Part shown: piece by piece, positions 9,728 to 20,651 of the stretch
Layout: each line of letters begins with the position of its first letter
Numbering within the stretch: position 1 is the first letter of the stretch
Source of the DNA: Salvia splendens
Lineage: Eukaryota > Streptophyta > Magnoliopsida > Lamiales > Lamiaceae
DNA: 64,000 bases
Assembly: GCF_004379255.2 (NCBI RefSeq)
Contig: NC_056034.1
Coordinates: forward strand, 6,326,501 to 6,390,500
Direction: 5' to 3'
Made by a program: the position numbers and the translations under genes
Notes under the pieces: generated by a model
The model's database searches: none
Told to the model about the DNA's origin: nothing
What the model saw: only the letters and a program-made list of their open reading frames with translations

Positions 9728-12700
9728 TCAAGGATTGAACAAACCCGAGGTGCCCATGTTCAACGCTATAAGGACTGTGATACTTGTAACAATGGCAAGC
9801 CAAAATAAAGTTGATCCTGAAAAACAGAGACATATTCTGAAAAAGAAGATCAATTTAAGAAAACAAGCACCAAGGAATCGGATATCCATACCTTGAGAAC
9901 CACCAGGGTCATTAGCCGGAGTTTGCTGTCCAGAGACAGAAGTGCCGTTGTTTGGTTCGGAGACAACGTTGTTTGCTCCATCATCTGGAGGCTTGTTATT
10001 TGTGGTATCTGATGCTACTATACCTCGGAACTCCTCACTTACTAACAGAGCTGCTAGAACATTCATGAAAGAGTCGTTATCTGGTGCAATTATGTATTTT
10101 TCCGCACGTTTCTCAGGAATTGCAATGTCCGATTCATCAGAATCAGACAAGTCATCCTTGGATGCCTCTGTATTTGCAAGTACTTTGTCAGATCTTTCAT
10201 CTTCTTCATCCTCAACATATGCTTTGTATGTCAGACGCAGTAGAATTTCTCCAACTGATCCATTTCCAAGTGGAGTCCAACCTCCTCGAAGTACAACTAT
10301 CCTGTCTGCAGGAACTGTATCTTTCAGAGATCCAAGATCAATCTGCAAAAGGTATTCCAAACAACTTTGTTATGATGTTAGCAAAACCTTAATGGGAGAA
10401 TTGAATAATAACTTGAATAAATTTTTCTTATAATTGTGACTGCTTAAAAAGCAACTCCAGAGCTGTGTTTAAAATTCCTTGAAAGTCTCGATTTTACTTG
10501 AGGAAAAATCAAAAGACCACAACTATACACAGAGATGAAGTGAATGTGGCAATGTACTGAAAGTCTTAAACCATCCTAGTTTACCATTCCAAACCTGGAA
10601 ACTGAGCCATGTTTAAACATTTCCAATATCTGATAGCAAATTTAAGAGCCTCACCTCTGCTGTACCTACAGTCAGGTCTGTGAATCCAAGAGAATCCTTT
10701 ACTTCAATTGATAATTTATTCTTCTTAGGGTCGGAAACTAATATATCAAAATCCTGTAAGATGTAAAAACCTGAATATCAGTAATTGATCCAGAGCTTTC
10801 CCTCATGAAACCACGTACATCAGATCTAGAACAAGTAAAGAACTCACTTGATTCCAGATTGGCTCACCAGGAGGCCCAATGACTGTCGTTTGGCTGTTTC
10901 TTTTACTACGTACAACTTGATCTCCCAATCTTAAAATAACATATGGATCTGTTTTGCCTGTAAAGTGTGGGACAAAAACTCGTGACTATAAACAAAAATA
11001 TACATGAACCAGAAGTAGAGCAACGATTAGCTGATCCTTTAACTAAACGCTAACAATTTCAGCCTAAGAGAAGCGTTAAATTATTCCACTTAGCATTGGA
11101 ATGAGTAAGATTCATACCATAGAATACATAATTAAGTTTTCGAGCATCCAGAAGCGTCACGGACAATTCTCCTGCGAAGTTACCGTTACCCTCTTGAGTT
11201 TCTCCAGATTTGGAGTCCTTCGGAACAGGTCCAACAGCCTTTCCCTTCTGAAAATCTAGAACAATCTTATTGGGACGAACAAATAGCTTTGGCAAGTCCG
11301 CAGTGAGAAGTTTTGTCAAAAACCTGCATAAGTGTTTTATAGCTAAGATTGAAGAACAGAAATCAAGATATGGACAATAATCCAGAAAAAGCTTGAAGGA
11401 CATCACTTACATTGAAAGTACTGGTATTGCTAAATATTTTCCAGAGCACCATCACAGAAAACACCATTAAAAACAGGTTAGAAGATCTGATATATGAAAT
11501 GAGCATAGTTTCAGATGCAATACTTATGCATAGACATTATGTGACCGGAAGAGATCTAAGTAACTTAAGCAGGATATAGCTTTGCTAAACATTAAGACAG
11601 AAAGCAAGAAACTGGCATTTTTAGTACAAAACTGCTCTACTTTCATTACATAAAAACTAATTTATGCATATTTTTCTCTGTCCAATGTCAACCAATGACC
11701 ATTATAATCATAAACTAAGAAATTTTTACTTTCCTGGGTAGAGAGGGTGATTATGCAGATTGCAGAGAGATCAATCTAGCATTGAGTCTAAGAAACTGTA
11801 TCTTTAATCTTTAATATCTCTGCAAACTCTAACAAGGCTCAACGTCAAGTGTCAATTGCTGCTCAAATATGATTTTTCATGACTTTCAGTTTTCATTGAA
11901 TCATACTCGCAATTCATGATGCTTTATTGTAACAACATGCCATTACTAAGAGAAAAAGTCAAAGGAGAAATTGAAATAACCTACCCATTAAATTAAACAA
12001 GCGAAATGGTGATAACTCAAACTTTATCTTCGGAAGAGAGACAAAAGCCCATGATACAGCTCCAACCCATGGCTCTGTTGGTATGAGTCGCAGTTTAACC
12101 CACAGTTCCCCATCAATGTCAAAGTCTCGCACACCAACAGGCACAACAATGGGAAGGATGCCAAAGTTAAGTGACAAAAGTAGAAGCATACGTGCACCAC
12201 CAGTGTACCGGAGGCCAATATGGTATCTTTTTACCAGGACAAAAAAAATAACATTCAATATGCATTCAGAGTAAATATATTTGCATCATGCAAAATAACT
12301 ACAGAGTACAAATTGTGGATAAATGTTGATAAATCACAGAAAAGATCAAAAGATTCTTCTCACTACTCCATTTCTTCCCAGACTGCAGATGCAAAACTAA
12401 TTAGAGTTTCCGTTACTTGTTAAAGTTGGTAGCTCTATGTCAAGCAAGCAAAATCCAACCTATATTAGGCTATTAGCCCAGTAAAATATGAGTTATGATG
12501 GCAAAACATCGGAACTTCCAAATTTTAAAATTAACATCTATTCTGGTTATCAGTTATATTAGGAGATGGGAGTGTTGATGTCATATGCAATCCATAAAGC
12601 AACATATTCATTCCCATTGATATAACTCTTTTACAACCCTTGGTAGCTCGCAACAAGAACTCTAAAAGACGAGAAACATTCATCCACCCATTCTCAATTA

Positions 12701-13629
12701 CCTTACTACACACAGGATCAATCACATGTGAAAATGATTTCATATAACTGAAAAGCAATATGTATTGCAGAATGAAAAACTCACTGCAAGTCATTAGCCC
12801 GGCGTGAAGTTCTGCGCTCGACGCTCCTAACAGACAAGGGCTCATCCCCCAAAGAGAACTGCTTGATCTCCACCCTCTGCACATAATCTGGCTTCTTCAG
12901 ATTGTCAATGACAGGCTGCAGCAATCCAATCAGCCAATTCTCAAGCCCACCCCTATAAACCTTCCACAGCTTCCCCAACACCATATTAACCCATTCCACC
13001 GACTCTTTCCTCTGTAAGTCCTTCTCGAGGAACAACGACAGCCCCGTTGGCACCTTCTGCCGGCTCCCGGGTTTACTGCCGCCACTTCTCTCATCCGTCT
13101 TCCTCCATGTCCAGACCTTATCGAATACAACACCCACGAAAAAGAACAAAGCGAAAAGGCCGAAAACACTGCGATTTATGGGCGGAGATGGAATTGGATG
13201 GATGACCCCGAGCTGACTCCTCAGCTTATTTACAATAGGGTCCTCCCCAAAACTTGTGCTGTAATAGTTACCAGCGTTAATGCTCGAATCAGATGTAGAG
13301 GGGCGGTTTAACTCCTCCTCATCTGAAAACCGTTTCAGCACTATGTTTTTGGCGCCCCTTCCCGCGGCTGCTGCGCCGCCGCCGAATTGGTGAGGGGGGT
13401 TTCCGCCATTGATGCAGGATTGAGCTTGAAATAGAGCCCATCCTACATTTTTAACGATTACGCTTCTCCTCCGGAAAAGGTGAGAATCTGAAGCGCAAGG
13501 GCATAAACCTAGAAGAGGCAATTGGGGGAGATATAGGGGTTTTCTCTGTGAGAAATCACAGCGAATAGGTGACGTGTTTGTGGCCGAATGTAAAACCATT
13601 AATTTGCAGGCGGCCAATATGGAAAGCAA
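9728..13629 (-). CDS. NTMC2T5: SMP-C2 domain membrane-contact lipid-transfer protein (NTMC2T5-like)
   Basis: Eight exons give 686 residues: 12785-13629, 11985-12226, 11411-11429 (19 nt), 11118-11323, 10848-10957, 10655-10753, 9892-10342 and 9728-9816. Phases are consistent throughout. The N-terminal 100 residues are basic and Ser-rich, like a plastid targeting sequence. A membrane anchor follows (about 154-171, VFGLFALFFFVGVVF), then the SMP domain (about 208-400, containing IGLRYTGGARMLL and IPIVVPVGVRDFDIDGELW), a C2 domain (about 435-545, with GKTDPYV) and an acidic tail ending in a hydrophobic segment (LFWLAIVTSITVLIAL). SMP domains carry lipids between membranes at contact sites. The plant type-5 NTMC2 proteins are, to my knowledge, linked to the chloroplast surface. 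A second Met, 10 codons downstream (MVLHSATNTS), is an alternative start. Confidence 0.88.
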
Positions 13630-14267
13630 GCTGAGGAATCGCCGGAAAACATGAATGAATTGGACAGAGTCAGTGAGTGGGGTATGTTATTGAGCGGAGG
13701 TATGAGAAAGAGAGAAAAATGAGTCGTGAGTTCGCAAATGGTGGTGGTGTTGAACTGTTGATGAAGAAGAAGACAAAGATAGTAGGGTAAGGTTGAAATA
13801 AATTGAGGTTCACCAATTTGAGTTGTGTTGTGATTTTGGGATGGAAATATTATGATCCAAGTCAATCACCGAGTTTCAATTCCCCGTAGATTGGAGAGGC
13901 CGGCGGTGAAATGTGATTCACTGTTTCTTTTTGTTTTTTTTTTTTGGTGAAAGTGTTGTTCACCGTTTCGAAGATCATGGTAAATTAAATTTTACGAGGA
14001 GGGTTGTGATTCGTTGCTAACTTTTCTTAAATTGCTAGTTCGCTAACTTATCAAATAGTGTATTAAAAATATCAATAAGATCGTAGTAAAATATCAACAT
14101 AAACTTATGTTGATATTTTAATCCTGTGTTGATATTAATATTTAAATCTTTTTAATAATAATGATGATGATTATTGAATAGATTATGGCAGGTCGGAAAC
14201 TACGTGACTATGTCCTCCATTTGAAAAGGTTTGGTGAGTCAATTAGGCATGTGGGATTAAATCATTA
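13630..14267. other. Promoter and upstream region of the SMP-C2 gene
   Basis: No further gene. The first 250 bases should hold the 5' UTR and promoter of the SMP-C2 gene. The rest is AT-rich sequence up to the Harbinger element. Confidence 0.4.
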
Positions 14268-15372
14268 GGCCATCCACAACGCTGTCTCTATACCGTCTCT
14301 TAAACCGTCTCTTAACTACTATTTGAGCACTATTTGAGGGCCCCACTGTCCTTTTTTCCTCCATCTCTTAACTAAGAGACGGAGGCTGCAACGCTCCGTC
14401 TCTTAACCGTCTCTATACCGTCTCTTAATTACTATTCATTCAATTTAATTTATAATTTTTTTAAAACCCAATTCAATTTAAACAAACACACTTTATTAAA
14501 ATTAAAACAATATTACAACTTAACATTAAAAAAGCGAAGACATAATTAAAATTCTAAAAAAATAAAAATGACATAATTTAATATTCTCCGCCAAAGTTTT
14601 CCCAAATGTGCTCAATTAGATCCTCTTGGAGTTGGGTGTGGGCGCTAGAGTCGCGTGTCCTTGCCCGAAAATTCGCTATGTGGAGAAATAGCGGTTTCCG
14701 CATGCGGAAACGGCGACGGAAATAGGTATCTCCCCAAATCGGGTTATCGCAGAAGTAGTCGCGTACTAACCGTGCGGCGGCTTCCTCCCGGTTCCGATTG
14801 ATGTACTTCCGGGAGCGTCGTGGGGGTGGTGCGGCTTCCTCCGCCTCTCGTCGTCGATCTTCTTCGAGTGATTGTTCCATTAATTGGCGCATTTGCTCAA
14901 AAGGATCCATTTGTTTGAGTTGATTGAAGATGGAAATTGGAGTGATAGAGAGGATTTGAGAGGAATAGATGTGTGTTTGTGTTTGAAATGAGTATGGAAT
15001 AGAATTATTTATAGAGTAAAAAAATTAAAAATTTAAAAAATGAAAATAAATATTTAACGGTAATATTACCGTTTGAAAAAAAAAATTTTTTTTTTTTATT
15101 AAAAATCGATTTTTTTTTAAAAAAAATGAATTATTGCGTCATCAGTGACGACGCCCACTCGCGGGCCAGCGAGTGGGCGTCACGCACGCATGGGGACGTG
15201 CCACGTGTCTCGGGCGCGTGGCGAGACAGCTCGTCTCGTGTCTCTCCGAGACGAGCTACGCGACGAGCCGGTCGCGAGCTGGAGACGAGATGGCCGCTGC
15301 AATGCGTCTCGCGGGGGTCTCGTCTCTCCGAGACGAGACGCGAGCCCGGCGCGAGACGCGTTGTGGATGGTC
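14268..15372. mobile_element. Non-autonomous PIF/Harbinger element
   Basis: Ends GGCCATCCACAACGC (14268) and GCGTTGTGGATGGTC (to 15372) are inverted with one mismatch, and TTA lies immediately outside both ends (14265-14267 and 15373-15375). This is the 3-bp target duplication of PIF/Harbinger. The left 150 bases carry repeated CCGTCTCT and the right 240 bases are very GC-rich with many GAGACG/GAGACGAG copies, probably subterminal transposase-binding repeats. Between them is a stub of the transposase gene on the minus strand. Confidence 0.85.
14578..14910 (-). pseudogene. Truncated PIF/Harbinger transposase (N-terminal part)
   Basis: 110 residues starting MDPFEQMRQLMEQSLEEDRR. The motif NPIWGDTYFRRRFRMRKPLF corresponds to QPRWGQTVFRRRFRMPRYLF in the better preserved transposase at 52 kb. 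After about residue 82 the frame jumps to an unrelated acidic tail, and the DDE catalytic part is missing entirely. It is a deletion derivative, not a host gene, although an intact short ORF remains. Confidence 0.8.
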
Positions 15373-15868
15373 TTAACTAATAATAAGCTTCACATGGGTC
15401 GGAGCCGCCGCGCTTTAATTTATTAGTGTTTGACAAAACGAAGTGATTGAAGATATTTTTTCGTTATTTTAAAACTTGTTTCATCTAAATTAATCACAGT
15501 TGTGGTTGATAAATTATAATCATGACCTTGGATTGACAAATTTGAAGTGAAGTTGTTCAATTATAATTGACTTGTTATAGCTGAAATTTGATTAAGATCG
15601 AATATGCCTCCTTATAGTCTGATATAGTAGTAGTAGATAGTATATCACATAGTTTATCGTTTTTTTTATTAGCATTGTTTATTATATTTATGAAAATTAA
15701 TAAATAAAGTTAATTCTTAGTAGACGAATCAATAGACCTCTTAGTACAAACGGTTTTTGATCATTAAGCTACTAGTATTCCAACTTATATAGACGTGAAC
15801 AATATAAAGTGAATGGTTACCAGAATCGAAGTTGTTCTCAGTTTGAAAAGATGGTATAATAATAAATA
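15373..15868. other. AT-rich spacer
   Basis: Between the Harbinger element and the Pack-MULE. I see no gene, RNA or repeat here. Confidence 0.4.
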
Positions 15869-17131
15869 GACTAAAGTCCCAAAATGGTCCTTAACATTTT
15901 GCGTTTTTTTTTGTCCAAAACATTATCTTTTGAAGTATTCGGTCCCTCACATTTGAAATCGGATCACATTTGGTCCATTTTGGACGGTTCCGTCAAATTT
16001 TTGACGGTGTTAATTACCGGGTCACAAATCTGTCACTAACTGGAAGAAACAAATCCGTCACCACCGGCTATTTGTTAGTTGACGATGACTTCTAACACCA
16101 AGTGCGCAGTTTAAACTTCTCACCTTATTCTCTACCCACCGTCACGCATTTTAGCACCCCGAAATCAAATTCCCCATTCTCAATCTCAAACCCTAATCAT
16201 AAAGTCAATCAATTAGAGTGAATTCGACATCGTAATCTGTCGGCTTCTATTGTGTATTACTGTAAATTATCAGATTTTTTTCTCCGATCGATGAGAGGCG
16301 ACGAAAATGTCCAAAGTGAAACACTTTTTCCGGAAGCTTCACATCGGCGATCACCACAACCAAGTGCGGCCGCCTGTGCTGGTTCCCTCATCTCAAACAA
16401 CGTCGTCTCAGCAATTGACCTCCACATCTCCGTCTTCCGAGGTGCCTCTCGACGGGGTCGTCGTCTTCGGGTGGCAATTCGAGCAATAGAAATATCAGTT
16501 TCTTCGAGGAGGAGTTTCAGATGCAATTGGCGCTGGCAATAAGCGTTTCCGATCCGGGTCAGAATTGCGTTGACCCGGAAACTGCTCAAATCAATGTCGC
16601 TAAGCAGATTAGCCTTGGTTATGCGCCATCTCAGAACCTCTCGGAATCCATGTCGCTCTGATTTTGGGTACATCGTTTACTAGATGTTTTCTTGTGTTTT
16701 GCCCCATTTTGGATAAATTGCCTGTGTCGGTGGATAGGAATTATGGGGTTCGGTTGTGAAATTTAGATTTTTGTGGGGGAGAGCTGCTGGAGTTTTAGGT
16801 TGTGACTTAGTTACGGGGGAATTCTTTCTCTATGGATTGTGGATTTGCAAGTAATATTTGTTTGGCCTTGTATGTTGTTGGGAGTGTTGGAACGTCTGCA
16901 AATTTGGGGGTCCTAGTTATAATGTCATTTTGGATACACGTGATGTGAACAAATAAATTAATTAGTGACGGATTTGTGACTCGGTAATTAAAACCGTTAA
17001 AAAATTGACGGAACCGTCCAAAATGGACCAAATGTGATCCGATTTCAAATGTCAGGGACCTAATAATTCAAAAGATAATGTTTTGGACAAAAAAAATGCA
17101 ATATGTTAAGGATCATTTTGGGACTTTAGTC
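15869..17131. mobile_element. Pack-MULE (Mutator-like) with long terminal inverted repeats
   Basis: The left end starts GACTAAAGTCCCAAAATGGT and the right end is its inverse, ATCATTTTGGGACTTTAGTC. The inverted repeats extend about 165-180 bases on each side (to the GTCACAAATCTGTCACTAA region). The flanks TAATAAATA (15860-15868) and TAGTAAATA (17132-17140) match at 8 of 9 positions, as expected for the 9-bp Mutator duplication. There is no transposase; the internal 0.9 kb is a captured host-gene fragment. Confidence 0.85.
16307..16662 (+). pseudogene. Captured N-terminal fragment of an EDR1-like Raf-type MAPKKK
   Basis: The reading starts MSKVKHFFRKLHIGDHH, like the N-terminus of plant EDR1-type kinases, and continues in another frame with ISFFEEEFQMQLALAISVSD and then PETAQINVAKQISLGY, which resembles the conserved EDR1 N-terminal (EDR1/CTR1-like) domain. 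One frame change lies near 16440-16455, so the fragment is broken. It ends at a TGA (16660-16662), and the following bases look like a captured intron start. A 5' UTR-like pyrimidine/AACCCTAA leader precedes it. The kinase domain is absent. Assignment rests on remembered family motifs. Confidence 0.7.
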
Positions 17132-18485
17132 TAGTAAATATTGATCATAAAGAGATTAATACTTCTTGACAACAAATCATATAGAAGATCTAAGTAATTC
17201 TTTATACATATATTAAAATTTCAAGAATGTCATTCAGATTGGTTTTGACAGAAAACATGATTATTGGTTAGACAAAAGCTATAGTGGAAGAAAAATAATG
17301 TTAGTATAAATTATTGGACAAAATCACTGTCCAATACAACAAGGGTGTGATTGGTTGGTTGAAAAGGTTTTCTTTGGTTTTCATATAACACATTTTTCCC
17401 ATGAATAGTGAAACCAAATTTTGTGTGAATCAGTGTGTGGTAGAAGATGATTACACACTTAATCTATTGTTTGGTAGTATTTACGTATGGCATCCCCTTA
17501 TCAGACTACTTTATGTGATGACAAAAATATCCTTACTTTTTGGAATGAAATGTCCGCAATAACCATCCTTCGTCCTTGATAGACAGCAAAATGGTGCCAT
17601 CCTTGTCTCTGTTTGACGCTACCTTCCCCACACTTCCCACCATATAAACACAAGCTTTGTACATTCCTTTCACCACAATTCCACTATAAACACATTCTCG
17701 TACTGCAATAGCTCCGATGGCGGGTAATGGAAAGCGAAAGGTCATATCCGAGGGAAGTCCGTCGGGTATCATTGCATTTCTTTCAAAACTCCTCACCTCT
17801 CTTTCGTATGAGGAAGAAGATTTTACAAAATCTTACTGTGGTGTTTTATTTATTACACGACGCAATTGTGAGGAAGGGCATTGGTGAATCAAAATATGAG
17901 CATCCAATGTGGTATGTACGTTGGAGATTGTCTCATTCAATGATTAACAACATCTGTGCAGGCATATATATGTATATATACACACAGGGATGTGATCAGG
18001 TCAATAAGTGAAATTCAGTCAAAAATCAAAGCAAATAAACATGAGCCGGTGACGTGGCGTACTAGTTAACACAATATTCTGTATAATCCTAACACGTAAA
18101 ATTGCTGTGTTAGTGGACTATTCACTCTTGAAACACATTAATCTACCCTTTTTACCCTGCTTATCTCCACTTCATTCTCTCCACCTCTACTCTTCCATCT
18201 CTTAATTTTTCTCAACTCAACTCAACTCAACTCAACTCAACTCCGGCAAACCCAAAAAAAATGAGATCTTTCACTGCAGAATATACCTTTCTACATCTCC
18301 TCCTTCCTTCTTCACTAACCCAGCAAAAACAAATTTCATGGACGCAGGCCCCTCACACATCCACCTCACCTCAATCCGCGAAGACTCACCTTAAAAAATT
18401 CCCCAATTTCAAGATTTCCCTTAAATTCCACGTAAAAAAATCCAATCTTTCCGCTCTCCTGCGTTGCAATCGACCATAACACCAA
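17132..18485. other. Spacer with possible further captured coding fragment
   Basis: No intact gene. A CTCAA pentamer is repeated at about 18211-18241, followed by a short pyrimidine-rich leader and an ATG at 18261. The sequence at 18261-18480, continued after the TRIM at 19376, has coding-like composition but I cannot assign a family. Confidence 0.4.
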
Positions 18486-18490
18486 GATAC

Positions 18491-19370
18491 TATTGGGTTA
18501 CAAACCCATCCCACATCGGGTGAGGGAGGGAAGTTGGAAGGTGTATATAATTCCTGTCCAACCCCAATTAGTTTGAGGCCTTTTGGGAGTGACCCAAAAA
18601 CAAATCCGTGCGGGCTTGACCCAAAGCGGACAATATCAAACTAATGTTGCAGTCGACGATCCTAACAAGTGGTATCAGAGCCCAGGTGGCTATGGGTTGT
18701 GCCTGGATGAGCCCCGGTTAGGGTCGGGCAATGAAGGACTCGGGTTAGAGTCGGGCCAAGGATGACCCAAGGGCCAGGGGCTGGAATGACCCATGTTCGT
18801 GTCGACTGCGTTCCCGATGTGGTCTCGGTTTGAGGGGAGGTTTGTTGGGTTACAAATCCATCCCACATCGGGTGAGGGAGGGAAGTTGGAAGGTGTATAT
18901 AATTCCTGTCCAACCCCAATTAGTTTGAGGCCTTTTGGGAGTGACCCAAAAACAAATCCGTGCGGGCTTGACCCAAAGCGGACAATATCAAACTAATGTT
19001 GCAGTCGACGATCCTAACAAGTGGTATCAGAGCCCATGTGGCTATGGGTTGTGCCTGGATGAGCCCCGGTTAGGGTCGGGCCCTGAAGGACTCGGGTTAG
19101 AGTCGGGCCCAGGATGACCCAGAGGCCAGGGCTGGAACGACCCATGTTCGTGTCGACTGCGTTCCCGATGTGGTCTCGGTTTGAGGGGAGGTTTGTTGGG
19201 TTACAAACCCATCCCACATCGGATGAGGGAGGGAAGTTGGAAGGTGTATATAATTCCTGTCCAACCCCAATTAGTTTGAGGCCTTTTCGGAGTGACCCAA
19301 AAACAAATCCGTGCGGGCTTGACCCAAAGCGGACAATATCAAACTAATGTTGCAGTCGACGATCCTAACA
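18491..19370 (+). mobile_element. Tandem TRIM retrotransposon (LTR-int-LTR-int-LTR)
   Basis: Three nearly identical 177-bp LTRs at 18491-18667, 18843-19019 and 19194-19370 start with TGTTGGG (TATTGGG in the first) and end in CCTAACA. Two internal segments of about 175 bp begin with a methionyl-initiator tRNA primer-binding site (TGGTATCAGAGC at 18670 and 19022) and end in a purine tract (TTTGAGGGGAGG). GATAC flanks the whole array (18486-18490 and 19371-19375). With no coding capacity this is a classic TRIM, arranged as a tandem dimer sharing the middle LTR. Confidence 0.92.
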
Positions 19371-20163
19371 GATACAACCCTCCTCAAGCGTGTCGGAGAA
19401 GTTGCAGAGATTAGGCTTCGAGTTCGGATCTTTACCGGGGCCGATCATTGACGCCATTAGTACTCTCGGTCCCTCTCTTCTAAAATTTTGGGTGTAAAGC
19501 AGAAATATCAAAAATATAAGAGGGACAATTTTGTCATTTTACAACTTGTACATAAAAAAGCACAAGGAACAGTAACACGGTAACATGGGCCTCATTTTTT
19601 AATCAAACACATTTTTATTTGCCATAACAACAATAACACAAAACTTATGCTAGGCCCATTTTCAAGGACTTGGTGCTAGTGACTTACAAGACAATCACAC
19701 GAGCCATAAGAGAATATAACCAAATCGATCAAGAAAATTGAAGTTGCAAACTTGCAACACACCACAATGAGCCCAAGGCAATAAGGCGGGAGGACGGAAG
19801 CCTAGCCGGTGGTAGAGGGCGGTGGGCGTAGCCGGCGGGGAAGTCGGGGTGGTGGGCGGCAAGGCGAGGCAAGCAAGACGATGCCATCCAAGCAAATTGT
19901 GTGTTTTTTGATTCATTTCAACCGTTTCCATTTAATTTCGAGCAAATTGATTTTTTCTTAAATCTTTTTGTTTTGTTTCTATCAAATTTCTAACAATAAT
20001 TTCGATGTTGTATAGCTGTCAAACACATTGAATTTCTTACTAAAGTTAATAACGTGATGTGAATATTCCTTACTGAATAACGTGATATGAATTTGTCAAA
20101 TTCATACTACATGTTTAGTCAATTCACAATATTTCAATTACATTACTTTTCAAATTAAGTAAG
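19371..20163. other. Spacer, including continuation of the sequence interrupted by the TRIM
   Basis: With one GATAC removed, one frame reads from the pre-TRIM side into 19376-19494 and contains SEKLQRLGFEFGSLPGPI before a TAA. I do not recognise it. The remainder is AT-rich with a short GC-rich stretch at about 19790-19880 and no gene. Confidence 0.35.
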
Positions 20164-20651
20164 GAGTAAAGGCTAAAAGTGGTCTTAGACATAGGACGAT
20201 TTTACGATTTTGGTCAAGAACATTATCTTTTGAATTGTTTGGTTCCAAACAAATGAAAATGGACCGGATTTGGTCTATTTTTTTCGGAACCGTTTATTTT
20301 AACAGTCAACGCAAATTAAAAGACATTTGACTAGATTAGTATTTCTAATTGGGGTTTTAGAGGTTATAGATTCAACACTTTTTCCTCTCTTCTCTAAATA
20401 CCAATGGCCGATGTTGAGTATATGAGTTTCGTCGGTGGTTTGGTGTGGGCAGCCACGGACCAGTTTATAGAAATTCTATTCTAGTCAAATGTCATTAATT
20501 TACTTTGACTGTTAAAAATAAACGGTTCCGTTAAAAATGAACTAAATCCGGTCCATTTTTATTTGTTCGGGATTAAACAATTCAAAAGATAATGTTCTGG
20601 ACCAAAATCGTAAAATCGTCATATGTTTATGACCATTTTTAGTCTTTACTC
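20164..20651. mobile_element. MULE-type MITE with long terminal inverted repeats
   Basis: The left end GAGTAAAGGCTAAAAG and right end TTTTTAGTCTTTACTC are inverted, and the inverted repeats continue for about 150 bases each. Flanks TTAAGTAAG (20155-20163) and TTAAGTAAA (20652-20660) agree at 8 of 9 positions. The terminal repeats share motifs such as CAAAAGATAATGTT with the Pack-MULE at 15.9 kb, so the two are probably related families. Non-coding. Confidence 0.78.

Noticed and set aside
15126..15426. Arg-rich ORFs in the GC-rich end of the Harbinger element
   Set aside because: Low-complexity by-products of GAGACG repeats.
17341..19700. A large element bounded by GTGTGATTGGTTGG and TCAAACACATTTTTATTTGCC
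   Set aside because: Inverted similarity is weak and no target duplication was found.
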